A stretch of 46,841 nt of DNA from Rhodospirillales bacterium (GCA_947470575.1 CANITX010000004.1:1-46841); one strand, 5' to 3'. Positions 9,962-19,132 are shown, counted from the stretch's first letter. Translations and numbers: made by a program. The notes: generated by a model not told the origin, from the sequence alone.

Positions 9962-10966
9962 ATGCCGAGTCCGGATAACGCGCTCGACCTCACCGTCGGC
10001 CAACAGGTGCCGCGTCCCCAGCAGCCGTTCAAGAATGCCAAGACCTGGGCGCGCACCGATATTTCGGCCGCCGATTGGACGGTGACGCTCGAAGCGCCGG
10101 CGCGCCAGGAAATCGATGCGGCGGTGAATAGCCTGCGCCAGCAGAACCTGCCCCTCTACATGCTCAAGCCGGAGCAGTTTGAACTGACCGCGACGGCGAA
10201 GCTCATGAAGGAAGCCCGCCGGCGCGCCTATGACGGCATCGGTTTTGCCGTCGTCGACCGTCTGCCGCTCGATGAATGGACGCTGGACGAAGCCAAGGCG
10301 ATGCAATGGCTGCTGCTCAGCCTGGTCTCCCAGCCGGTGGCGCAGCAGGCCGACGGCCAGATCTTCCGCGACATCAAGGAAACCCTGGTCCGCAACAAAT
10401 ACAACCAGGGCCTGACCCAGGAACGGCTGACCTTCCACACCGACAATAGCGGCAACCGCAACCTGCCCAACTTCTCCACCCTGATGTGCCTGCACAAGGC
10501 GGAAGAAGGCGGCATGAGCGAATACTGCACCATCTATTCGCTCTACAACGCCATGCTGAAGGACGCGCCGGAACAGCTCGAGCGCCTGTTCCAGCCCTAC
10601 TATCACAACCGCCAGGACATCCAGATCCCCGGCGAGCCCGACGTGTCCTGGGCGCCGGCCATCGGCTACGACGGCGAACGCCTGCTTAGCCGCTTCTCGA
10701 TCAACAAGATTCCCAGCGGCTATCAGCGGGCCGGGGCCGAACTCGACAATCTCGGCCGCGACGCCTTGGAAACGGCGCTCGCCGTCATCAGTAAACGCGA
10801 CCTGTCGGCCAAATACATGCTGGAACGCGGCCAGATCCTGATCTTTAACAACCGCGAAGGCCTGCACCATCGCGAGGGCTTCAAGAACGGCGAGACGGTC
10901 GAAACCCAGCGCCATCTGCTGCGCGTCTGGCTGCGCGACGAAGGCCGGCCCTTCTTCGACGGCTGA
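9962..10966 (+). CDS. TauD/TfdA-family Fe(II)/2OG dioxygenase
   Basis: FHTDNSGNRNLPNFSTLMCL (HxD) ... HHREGFKNGETVETQRHLLRVWLRD (distal His plus Arg). Confidence 0.85.
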   Translation: MPSPDNALDLTVGQQVPRPQQPFKNAKTWARTDISAADWTVTLEAPARQEIDAAVNSLRQQNLPLYMLKPEQFELTATAKLMKEARRRAYDGIGFAVVDRLPLDEWTLDEAKAMQWLLLSLVSQPVAQQADGQIFRDIKETLVRNKYNQGLTQERLTFHTDNSGNRNLPNFSTLMCLHKAEEGGMSEYCTIYSLYNAMLKDAPEQLERLFQPYYHNRQDIQIPGEPDVSWAPAIGYDGERLLSRFSINKIPSGYQRAGAELDNLGRDALETALAVISKRDLSAKYMLERGQILIFNNREGLHHREGFKNGETVETQRHLLRVWLRDEGRPFFDG

Positions 10967-11018
10967 TCTCTTGTTAGGGGGCGGGCCGGTTAAACCGCCC
11001 GCCCCAAGCACTCGACCG

Positions 11019-11672
11019 ATGACCGATAGCACCATATATACCGCCGCATCCGCTCCGGTCAGTCGCGTCTTCGCGACGCCGCTCTACCGCCATGTCTGGC
11101 CCGATGCGGAAGAAACCAATCGCGATCTGGCCCATGTTGTCCTGTCGCGCATGCCGGGCGAAGCCAAGAATCGGCAGAGCAATATTGGCGGGTGGCACTC
11201 CGAGGCGGACGTGCTGTCCTGGGGCGGTTCGGGAGTGGCGCAACTCGGACATTGGATCGGCGAGGCCATCAAGGCACTGACCTTGGAAACCGGCGGTCTG
11301 ACCACTGTGCCCGGCAGTTTCGGGGTTTGGGCTTGGGCCAACGTGCTGCAACCGGGCGGATACAATACGGTGCACGATCACGGCCGTTTCGCCTAGTCCG
11401 GGGTCTACTATGTAACGACCGGTCAGCCCGATCCGACCAACCCTTTTTCCGGCCTGTTCGAAGTCGTCGACCCGCGCAGTGCCTTGCAGGCTCTGGTGCT
11501 CCCCGGTGATCCCTTCAACGAGTCCATCCGCATCCGGCCGCGGCCCGGTTTGATGGTGCTCTTCCCGGGTTGGCTCAAGCATTTCGTCCACCCACATACC
11601 GGCACCGGCACGCGCATCTCCATCGCCTTCAACATCGCCTATAAGGAACCGGACGGGGCAAAGGCGGGATAA
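11019..11672 (+). pseudogene. TIGR02466-like putative 2OG-Fe(II) oxygenase interrupted by one in-frame TAG (11394-11396)
   Basis: MTDSTIYTAASAPVSRVFATPLYRHVW...WANVLQPGGYNTVHDHGRFA*SGVYYVTTGQPDPTNPFSGLFEVVDPRS...HFVHPHTGTGTRISIAFNIAY; same frame both sides of TAG. Confidence 0.85.
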
Positions 11673-11756
11673 GCGGAGAGGACGCGCTAACCGCCGGAAT
11701 CCTTGCATTCCTCGGTATCTGCCGCTTGCCGATCCTGGTAATGGCAGGTCGCAGGG

Positions 11757-12521
11757 TTACGCGTTGGCCGTATGTCCGCCGTCGACCGTCAGCAGGTGGC
11801 CGTTGACGTAGGAGGCCGCGTTCGAAGCCAGGAACACCGCCGCCCCAGCGACTTCGTCGGGCTCGCCCCAGCGGCCCAGCGGCGTGCGCGACTCCAGCCA
11901 AGCGGTGAAGACCGCATCCTCGGTCAGCGGCCGGGTCAGCTCGGTGCGGATATAGCCCGGCGCGATAGCATTCACGGTCACGCCCGTCCGCCCGAGTTCG
12001 GCCCCCATCGCCCGCATCAGACCGGCCACGCCGTGTTTGGAGGCGGTATAGGCTGGAACCATGCTTCGACCCACGGTGCTCAGGATCGAGGCGGTGAAGA
12101 TGATGCGGCCCCAGCGCCGCGCCACCATGCCCTTGGCCGCGTCGCGGGCCAGGGTGAAACAGGCGGTGAGGTCCACGTCCAGCACGTGGCGCCATTCCTC
12201 GGTGGTCATCTCGAGGATCGAACGGCGGATGTTGGTGCCAGCATTGGCGATCAGGATGTCGAGCCCGCCGTGGGCCGTCTCGATGGCGGCGATGGCGTTG
12301 CGCGCCGCGGCCTCGTCGGTGGCGTTGAAGGCGGCGAAGGAAGCTTTCAGCCCGGCTTGGGTCAGTTCCAGGGCCCGGGCTTGCAGCGTCTCCGGGTGGC
12401 GGCCGTTGAGCACCACGTGCGCGCCGGCCTGAGCCAATCCCTGGGCCATGGCGAAGCCGAGCCCGCGCGAGGCCCCGGTGATCAGCGCCGTCCGCCCGGC
12501 CAGGGAAAACATCTCGTTCAC
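11757..12521 (-). CDS. SDR-family oxidoreductase (gluconate 5-dehydrogenase-like)
   Basis: GRTALITGASRGLG, NAG, YTASKHGV, PGYIRTE, C-terminal DGG; GTG start at 12521 overlaps upstream stop. Confidence 0.92.
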   Translation of the reverse strand: MNEMFSLAGRTALITGASRGLGFAMAQGLAQAGAHVVLNGRHPETLQARALELTQAGLKASFAAFNATDEAAARNAIAAIETAHGGLDILIANAGTNIRRSILEMTTEEWRHVLDVDLTACFTLARDAAKGMVARRWGRIIFTASILSTVGRSMVPAYTASKHGVAGLMRAMGAELGRTGVTVNAIAPGYIRTELTRPLTEDAVFTAWLESRTPLGRWGEPDEVAGAAVFLASNAASYVNGHLLTVDGGHTANA

Positions 12522-13456
12522 GGCTTTGTTGCCTTCGCCGCCTTGGCGACATCGATGCCGGCCAATTCTTGATAGACCTTGACCACGGCCGAATCGTCTT
12601 CGCGGCCGTGGCCGGCCGCCGCCGCCGCCAGGTATTGCTGATGCGCCGCCGCCGTGATCGGCAGCGGGAAGCGCAAGCTGCGTCCGGCGTCGAGCACGAT
12701 GCCCAAATCCTTGACGAAGATTTCGACCGCGCTGGTCGGCGTGAAGTCGCCATCCACCATGTGCGGCACCCGGTTGGTGAACATCCATGAATTGCCGGCG
12801 CTGTTGGAGATGACCTCGTAGAGCACCTTGGGGTCGGCGCCGGCCCGGGTGCCGAGCGCCATCGCCTCGGCCGCCGCCGCAATATGCACCCCGGCCAGCA
12901 GTTGGTTGACCATCTTGACCCGCGAACCGATGCCTGGCGCGTCGCCCAGGCGATAGACCTTGCCGGCGACGACGGGGAACACCGTCTCCATCGCCGCGAA
13001 GGCGGCAGCAACGCCCGAAGCCATGATGGTCAGCTTGCCGGCTTCGGCGCCGACCTTGCCGCCGCTCAGCGGCGCATCCAAAATGTGCAGCCCCTTGGCG
13101 GCCAGCCGCGCGCCCAGCTTGTCGACATAGTCCGGCGCCACCGTGCTGTGCAGCGCCACTGTCGCGCCGGGCCTGAGCGAGGCGACGGCGCCGTCGTTGC
13201 CGCCCGGATCGCGCCCCCACAAGGCCGTTTCGGCTTGCTCGGCGGTGGCGACCACCACCATCAGCAGGTCGGCGCCCTCCGCCGCTTCCGCCGGGCTGGT
13301 GGCGGCCGTGCCGCCTGCCGCCGCGAGCGCCTGGAGCGCCGGCTCGGAGATGTCGAAGCCCGTCACCTGATGTCCGGCGCCGGCCAGCCGGCGTGCCATC
13401 GGCCCGCCCATGACGCCCATGCCGATGAAGCCGATCCGCATTCCGTCGCTCATCAT
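12518..13456 (-). CDS. NAD(P)-dependent beta-hydroxyacid dehydrogenase (L-threonate dehydrogenase-like)
   Basis: MRIGFIGMGVMGGPMARRLAGAGHQV; DAPLSGGKVGAEAGKLTIMASG; KMVNQLLAGVHIAAAAEAMAL catalytic Lys region. Confidence 0.9.
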   Translation of the reverse strand: MMSDGMRIGFIGMGVMGGPMARRLAGAGHQVTGFDISEPALQALAAAGGTAATSPAEAAEGADLLMVVVATAEQAETALWGRDPGGNDGAVASLRPGATVALHSTVAPDYVDKLGARLAAKGLHILDAPLSGGKVGAEAGKLTIMASGVAAAFAAMETVFPVVAGKVYRLGDAPGIGSRVKMVNQLLAGVHIAAAAEAMALGTRAGADPKVLYEVISNSAGNSWMFTNRVPHMVDGDFTPTSAVEIFVKDLGIVLDAGRSLRFPLPITAAAHQQYLAAAAAGHGREDDSAVVKVYQELAGIDVAKAAKATKP

Positions 13457-13526
13457 GGATTCCTCCCGGTTTGCCGTCCTGCGTTATTTTTGGGGGCAGC
13501 CGCAGGACGCACTCGCCGGCCTAACC

Positions 13527-15365
13527 CTAATCCAGCTCGAAGTCATCCCGATAATCGAGCTTCAGCGTCGGGTCCTGGTCTTCCTTTCTGAGGAAGCAGT
13601 TGCCGACGGCCAGCGCCTCGATCTCGCTGCCCATGAAGCAACGGAAGGCTTCCTCGGGTGTGCAGACGATGGGCTCGCCGCGGATGTTGAAGCTGGTGTT
13701 GACCACCACGCCGCATCCGGTCTGCGCCTTGAAGGCCGCGATCAGGGCGTGATAGCGGGGATTGGTGTCGGCATGCACGGTCTGCACGCGGGCGGAATAA
13801 TCGACGTGCGTGACCGCCGGAATTGTCGAGCGCGGCACGTTCAGCTTGTCGATGCCGAATAGCGCCTCCTCGTCGGCGGTCATCGGTCGACGCAGCGCCG
13901 CCTGCACGGGGGCCACCAGCAGCATGTAGGGTGAATCGCTATCCAGCTCGAACCAATCCGCGACGTCTTCGCGTTGTACCGACGGTGCGAAGGGGCGGAA
14001 GCTCTCGCGGTACTTCACCTTGAGGTTCAGAAGCTTCTGCATGGTGGGCGAGCGCGGATCGGCCAGGATCGAACGGCCACCCAGGGCGCGTGGGCCAAAC
14101 TCCATGCGGCCTTGCATCCAGCCGAGGGCTTTCTCTTCAGCCAAGGCCTGGGCGGCAGTGTCGATCAGTTCGGCGTCGCTCAGCACGGTGAACTTTGCGC
14201 CGGCGTCCGACAGCCGTCGCTCGATGTCCATCTGGCTCCAGGCTGGGCCCAAATAGGATCCCTGCATGGCATCCTTGTGCCCATGGGCGGTACGCGGCTG
14301 ACCTCTATGGATGTGGTAGCCGGCGAGCGCCGCGCCCAAGGCGCCGCCGGCATCGCCGGCGGCCGGCTGAATCCAGATGTTCTCGAAGATGCCCTCTTTC
14401 AGAACCTTGCCGTTGGCGACGCAGTTCAAGGCGACACCGCCGGCCAGGCAAAGATTCTTGGCACCCGATTCCCGGCGGATGGAACGGGCCAGCTTCAACA
14501 CGATGTGTTCGGTCACGGCCTGGACCGAGGCGGCGATGTCCATGTGGAATTGGGTGAGCAACTCCGTTTCGGGCTGGCGTGTGGGCTGGCCGAACAGGGC
14601 GGCGAAGCGGTCGTTGGTCATGGTCAGCCCGGTGCAATAGTCGAAATAGGACTGGTCGAGCCAGAAGCTGCCGTCGTCCTTGACGTCGACGATCTTGTCC
14701 AGGATCAGTTGCGCGTACCTGGGCGTGCCGTACGGGGCTAGGCCCATCACCTTGTATTCGCCGGAATTGACCTTGAAGCCGATGTAATACGTGAAGGCGG
14801 AATACAAAAGTCCGAGCGAGTGGGGAAAGTGGATCTCCTTATGAATCTCCAGCCGGTTGCCCGAGCCCATGGCAAACGAGGTGGTGGTCCACTCGCCGAC
14901 GCCGTCCATGGTCAGCACGGCGGCTTCCTGGAAGGGCGACGGGAAGAAGGCCGATGCCGCGTGGCTCAAATGGTGTTCGGCGAACAGCAGCCGGTTCATC
15001 CAGTCGAAGTTTGCAGCGAAGGCCTTGAACTCGCGGCGCAGCAGGTCTTTCTGAAACAGCTTCTCCTTCAGCCACACCGGGATGGCGGTCTTGAACGAGG
15101 TAAAGCCTTTGGGGGCGAAGGATAGGTATGTTTCCAGCAGCCGCTCGAACTTCAGGAACGGTTTGTCGTAGAAGACGACGAAGTCGATATCGCCCAGACT
15201 GCAACCCGCCTCGGCCAGGCAATAAGCGATCGCCCGCTCGGGGAATCGGGCATCGTGTTTCTTGCGGGTAAAGCGCTCGTTCTGCGCTGCGGCGACGATG
15301 CGCCCGTCCTCGACCAGTGCCGATGCGCTGTCGTGGTAGAGCGCCGAGACGCCGAGGATGCGCAC
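13527..15365 (-). CDS. NodU/CmcH-family O-carbamoyltransferase
   Basis: MRILGVSALYHDSASALVEDGRIVAAAQNERFTRKKHDARFPERAIAYCL; FGPRALGGRSILADPR; NTSFNIRGEPIVCTPEEA. Confidence 0.96.
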   Translation of the reverse strand: MRILGVSALYHDSASALVEDGRIVAAAQNERFTRKKHDARFPERAIAYCLAEAGCSLGDIDFVVFYDKPFLKFERLLETYLSFAPKGFTSFKTAIPVWLKEKLFQKDLLRREFKAFAANFDWMNRLLFAEHHLSHAASAFFPSPFQEAAVLTMDGVGEWTTTSFAMGSGNRLEIHKEIHFPHSLGLLYSAFTYYIGFKVNSGEYKVMGLAPYGTPRYAQLILDKIVDVKDDGSFWLDQSYFDYCTGLTMTNDRFAALFGQPTRQPETELLTQFHMDIAASVQAVTEHIVLKLARSIRRESGAKNLCLAGGVALNCVANGKVLKEGIFENIWIQPAAGDAGGALGAALAGYHIHRGQPRTAHGHKDAMQGSYLGPAWSQMDIERRLSDAGAKFTVLSDAELIDTAAQALAEEKALGWMQGRMEFGPRALGGRSILADPRSPTMQKLLNLKVKYRESFRPFAPSVQREDVADWFELDSDSPYMLLVAPVQAALRRPMTADEEALFGIDKLNVPRSTIPAVTHVDYSARVQTVHADTNPRYHALIAAFKAQTGCGVVVNTSFNIRGEPIVCTPEEAFRCFMGSEIEALAVGNCFLRKEDQDPTLKLDYRDDFELD

Positions 15366-15383
15366 TGCTCCCGGTCTCCGGAT

Positions 15384-15533
15384 TTAAAACAGGGTATAAA
15401 TGAACGGCGCCACGGCCGAGCCATGGCTCAGCACGATCAATCCGCCGAATATGACCATCATGACGAGGACGGGAAGCAGCCAGAATTTCTTGCGGATGCG
15501 GATGAACGCCCAGAGTTCGAATAAAAATGCCAT
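15384..15533 (-). CDS. DUF5989 (SxtK-like) small membrane protein
   Basis: Manual translation (49 aa, not in ORF track): MAFLFELWAFIRIRKKFWLLPVLVMMVIFGGLIVLSHGSAVAPFIYTLF*; between carbamoyltransferase and SxtJ-like gene. Confidence 0.88.
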   Translation of the reverse strand: MAFLFELWAFIRIRKKFWLLPVLVMMVIFGGLIVLSHGSAVAPFIYTLF

Positions 15534-15546
15534 GCTGCCAATATCC

Positions 15547-15978
15547 CTAGAATTGACGCTTCATGCTCTCGGGGGATGGCCCCGGCGGCTGGCGTACGAT
15601 CCAATAAGTTGCCGCGGCGGCATCGCGCTTCAGTCGCATGGGGTCTTTGCCGGTGGTGCGCATCAGCAGTCCCACCGGGGTCACCGTCGTGAAGAACAAC
15701 AGGCCCATCACCGCCGGCGTGACGATGCGATGCAGCAGCATGCCGAACCGGAACCACAGGCGGTTCAGCGGATGGAGTACCGCCGGCCGGGTCAAGGCGG
15801 CGATCAGGAAGGCAGCGCCGACGCCGAGCGCCCACCAGCGGATGGCGCCGCCGTGGATCGACGGAAACAGTCCGACGATGGCCGAGACGGCAGCGAAGAC
15901 GCAACCGAAGGCGCGGTCCGAACCGATCTTGACCTCCGTCACGGCGGCGCTGCTTTCGTGGGTTTCGCCCTTGGCCAT
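15547..15978 (-). CDS. SxtJ-family membrane protein
   Basis: SDRAFGCVFAAVSAIVGLFPSIHGGAIRWWALGVGAAFLIAALTRPAVLHPLNRLWFRFGMLLHRIVTPAVMGLLFFTTVTPVGLLMRTTGKDPM. Confidence 0.9.
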   Translation of the reverse strand: MAKGETHESSAAVTEVKIGSDRAFGCVFAAVSAIVGLFPSIHGGAIRWWALGVGAAFLIAALTRPAVLHPLNRLWFRFGMLLHRIVTPAVMGLLFFTTVTPVGLLMRTTGKDPMRLKRDAAAATYWIVRQPPGPSPESMKRQF

Positions 15979-16100
15979 CGACAATGATCCTTTTGCCACT
16001 GTTGGCGGATGGTTACCATTAAGCGTGCCGGCGGGCAAACGTCGCGCGGCGATGGACCGGTGCGATCCGGCCGAGGTTAGGGCCAGCGGGGGAGAATGGA

Positions 16101-17165
16101 TTGAAACCGGCGATGACCTTCCGGGTCGTTCTGATCAACGTTGCCATATGTCTCGGCCTGGCCCTGGTCGCCGAGATCATCTTCGGAAATTGGATTTTCG
16201 GGCCGGCGTACGGAACGTTGAACCTGCCACGCAACGTTACCTATTACTTCGATACGGCGGGCCTCTATGCCGGTGGCGGCACGATCCGTTACAGCCGCGA
16301 CGCACATGGTCTGCGCGGTTCCTACGCGGACCTTTCCAAGATCGATATCCTGACCATCGGCGGCAGCACGACCAATCAGCTCTACGTGGACGATGACCTG
16401 ACATGGCAGGCCCAGATGCGCCGCCTCTTCGACGACGCCGGCCGCCCCGCCGTTGTCGTGAATGCCGCTGTCGACGGTCAATCGACACGTGGGCATATCG
16501 CCATTTTCGACCGCTGGCTGCCGAATATCTCCAACCTGCATGCCAAATGGGTGTTGGCTTATGTCGGCATCAACGACGCGGCCGTCGATGGCGCCGAGCA
16601 ATGGGATCAGATGGAATCGCCGGAATTCTCCCGCCGGCTGCGCTATTGGATATTGAACAACAGCGCCCTCTACAATCTCTTCCGCACCGCGCGGGGCGTG
16701 TTCAAGGCCTACGATGCCAAGCTGGTCCATGGCACGCCTGCCTACGACGGGCGGATATGGGAAATTTTCATGCCGGCTGCCGCACCGCTGCCGTCGCCTG
16801 CATCGCGATTGTCTGACCTGGCGAATTACGAAGCCCGCCTCAAGACATTGGTACGGCGGATCCGAGATTTCGGGTCCGAAGCCATTCTGGTCAGCCAGCC
16901 GACGGCGGAATTTCGTATCCGGGATGGCCAGGTATGGGTCGTGCGCGGTCAGGACGGCCGTCTCGATACGGCGGGCTACGAAACGATGTCCGCATTCAAT
17001 CGTGTGACCATGGATGTCTGTCGGCAACTGGGGGCGATCTGCATCGATCTGGCCTCTACGGTCGAGTTCGAGGATGGCGATTTCTACGACCGTCTGCACA
17101 ACACGCCGCAAGGGACCGAGAAGATAGGGCGCTTTCTCTTCGAACAGCTCCACGATCGCTTTTGA
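16101..17165 (+). CDS. SGNH/GDSL hydrolase-family protein (TTG start)
   Basis: N-terminal TM; ILTIGGSTTNQLYVDDDLTWQAQMRRLF...VVNAAVDGQSTRGHI...VLAYVGINDAAV...D-x-x-H-like DRLHNTPQG. Confidence 0.82.
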   Translation: MKPAMTFRVVLINVAICLGLALVAEIIFGNWIFGPAYGTLNLPRNVTYYFDTAGLYAGGGTIRYSRDAHGLRGSYADLSKIDILTIGGSTTNQLYVDDDLTWQAQMRRLFDDAGRPAVVVNAAVDGQSTRGHIAIFDRWLPNISNLHAKWVLAYVGINDAAVDGAEQWDQMESPEFSRRLRYWILNNSALYNLFRTARGVFKAYDAKLVHGTPAYDGRIWEIFMPAAAPLPSPASRLSDLANYEARLKTLVRRIRDFGSEAILVSQPTAEFRIRDGQVWVVRGQDGRLDTAGYETMSAFNRVTMDVCRQLGAICIDLASTVEFEDGDFYDRLHNTPQGTEKIGRFLFEQLHDRF

Positions 17166-17187
17166 CGTGCGGCTGCGGCGCTCTTCC

Positions 17188-17814
17188 TCAGGCGAGCTGG
17201 ACGACCCGGCCGCCCGCGGCCTCGGCGTCCGCCGCGTCGTGGGTGACCAGAACGGCCGGCAGTCCCGCCGTTCGCAGGCATTCAAAGACCAGTGTCCGCA
17301 TCTCGCCGCGCAGGGGGCTATCGAGCTTGGCGAAGGGTTCGTCGAGCAATACGGCGCGGGGCGCCGACAGCAGCAAGCGCAATAGCGCCACGCGCGCCTG
17401 CTGTCCGCCGGACAGCGTTGCCGGATCGCGGTCCTCGAAGCCGGCAAGCCCCACCTGGGCCAGCGCCTCGGTTGCCCGCTGCTGCCGGCGTGCACCCCCA
17501 CGCGGCAGGCCGAACAGCAGATTGCCTGCCACCGACAGGTGCGGGAACAGCAGCGCGTCCTGGAACAGCAGGCCGATCTGCCGTGCCTCGGCGGGCAATG
17601 CCGCGATGTCGACGTCGTCGAGCCGCACCCGCCCGTCCGCCTGGAACGCCGGATCGAGGAACCCGGCGAGATAGGCGAGCAAGGTGGATTTGCCTGAACC
17701 CGACGGTCCCATCACGGTCAGCACCTGACCCGGTCCGATTTCGGCATCGAGCGCCACCAGCGTCCGCCCGCCAAGCCCGATGCGGATCGCCTCCAGGTGC
17801 AAGGTATGGCTCAT
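17188..17814 (-). CDS. ynjD: ABC transporter ATP-binding protein, YnjD-like
   Basis: GPSGSGKSTLLAYLAGFLDPAFQADGRVRLDDVDIAALPAEARQIGLLFQDALLFPHLSVAGNLLFGLP; LSGGQQARVALLRLLLSAPRAVLLDEPFAKLD. Confidence 0.9.
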   Translation of the reverse strand: MSHTLHLEAIRIGLGGRTLVALDAEIGPGQVLTVMGPSGSGKSTLLAYLAGFLDPAFQADGRVRLDDVDIAALPAEARQIGLLFQDALLFPHLSVAGNLLFGLPRGGARRQQRATEALAQVGLAGFEDRDPATLSGGQQARVALLRLLLSAPRAVLLDEPFAKLDSPLRGEMRTLVFECLRTAGLPAVLVTHDAADAEAAGGRVVQLA

Positions 17815-17827
17815 TCCGATGTTTCCC

Positions 17828-17865
17828 CACGCCCTCCGGGCGTTATGCCGCACGCCCTCCGGGCG
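17828..17865. repeat. 15-bp tandem direct repeat at MFS stop / ynjD leader
   Basis: CACGCCCTCCGGGCG at 17828-17842 and 17851-17865. Confidence 0.85.
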
Positions 17866-19072
17866 GCTCGCCGTTCAACCGGCCACGTAGGCAAAGCAGT
17901 CCGGCCAGCGTCAGCGCCGTAAAGGCGGCTCCGGCCAGGAAGGTACCTTGCGGGCCGCTCAGATCCCAGAGGGCTCCGGCGATGATGCTGGCCGCCAACA
18001 GGGCCAGGCCGGAGACCAGATTGAACACGCCGAAGGCCGTGCCGCGCAGCTCCTGCGGCGCTGCATCGGCGATCAGCGTTGCCAACAGGCCCTGGGTGAA
18101 GCCCATGTGCAGGCCCCACAGCAGGACGCCGACGGCAACCCCGGCGATGCCGGTGGCGAAGGCCAGCACCAGATCGGCCGTCGCCAGTAACAGCAGGCCG
18201 AGGATCAACACCGTCACCCGGTTCATGCGGTCGGAAAGGACGCCAACCGGATAGGCCGACATCGCATAAGCGGCGTTCATGGCCACCAGTGCCGCCGGCA
18301 CCAGCATCATCGGCACGCCGACCGACTGGGCGCGCAGCAGCAGGAAGGCCTCGCTGAAGCGGGCCAGGGTGAAGACGGCGGCGACGGCGACCACCCACCA
18401 ATAGGTGGCGCCCAGGCGGCCGAGCTCGCTCGGGCTCAACGGCATCTTGACCTGATGCAAACCATCCGGCCGCCGCGGCTCCTTGACCGCGAAAAGAATT
18501 AAGCCGACGGCCAGAAACGCCGGAATGACGGCAACCCAGAAGACCGTGGTGAAACTGTCGCCGGTCAGCCACATCAGGCCGATGGCAATGAACGGCCCGA
18601 TGAAGGCGCCGACGGTATCGAGCGATTGGCGCAGGCCGAAGCTGGCACCGCGCAGATGCGCCGGGCTGATGTCGGCGATCAGCGCGTCCCTGGGCGCGCC
18701 GCGGACGCCCTTGCCGATGCGGTCGATGAAGCGCGCCGCGATCAGCCACTCGATGGAGGCCGCCAGAGGAAAGATCGGCTTGGTCAAGGCCGCCATGCCA
18801 TAGCCGAGCGCGGCCAGGAACTTGCGTTTGCCCAGCCAGTCGCTCAAGGCGCCGGAGAAGACTTTGGTGATCGACGCCGTTGCTTCGGCGATGCCTTCGA
18901 TCATGCCGACTGCCAGGACCGACGTGCCCAGCGCCGTGACCATGTAAACGGGCAGCAAGGCATGGATCATCTCGGAGGAGACATCCATCAGCAGCGACAC
19001 GAAGCCGAGAGCCCAGACGCCGCCGGGAATTTCCCGCCAGACGGCGGCACCTTTCGGCATCGGTGCGCTCAT
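17843..19072 (-). CDS. MFS transporter
   Basis: 12-TM-like protein with GVWALGFVSLLMDVSSEMIHALLPVYMV and DRIGKGVRGAPRDALIAD motifs. Confidence 0.9.
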   Translation of the reverse strand: MSAPMPKGAAVWREIPGGVWALGFVSLLMDVSSEMIHALLPVYMVTALGTSVLAVGMIEGIAEATASITKVFSGALSDWLGKRKFLAALGYGMAALTKPIFPLAASIEWLIAARFIDRIGKGVRGAPRDALIADISPAHLRGASFGLRQSLDTVGAFIGPFIAIGLMWLTGDSFTTVFWVAVIPAFLAVGLILFAVKEPRRPDGLHQVKMPLSPSELGRLGATYWWVVAVAAVFTLARFSEAFLLLRAQSVGVPMMLVPAALVAMNAAYAMSAYPVGVLSDRMNRVTVLILGLLLLATADLVLAFATGIAGVAVGVLLWGLHMGFTQGLLATLIADAAPQELRGTAFGVFNLVSGLALLAASIIAGALWDLSGPQGTFLAGAAFTALTLAGLLCLRGRLNGEPPGGRAA

Positions 19073-19132
19073 GGCCGGTCGTCCTTCTTCATGGGGAATA
19101 GATTTTGTAGCTCAAACCGCCGGCGCTTTCGC

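Noticed and set aside
11629-13011. 460-aa minus-strand ORF over the SDR/LtnD region
   Set aside because: Arg/Ser-rich out-of-frame product; real genes are in the other frames
13527-15978. Saxitoxin-like biosynthesis
   Set aside because: Only the I/J/K-like trio is present; no SxtA-type PKS, amidinotransferase or other core genes
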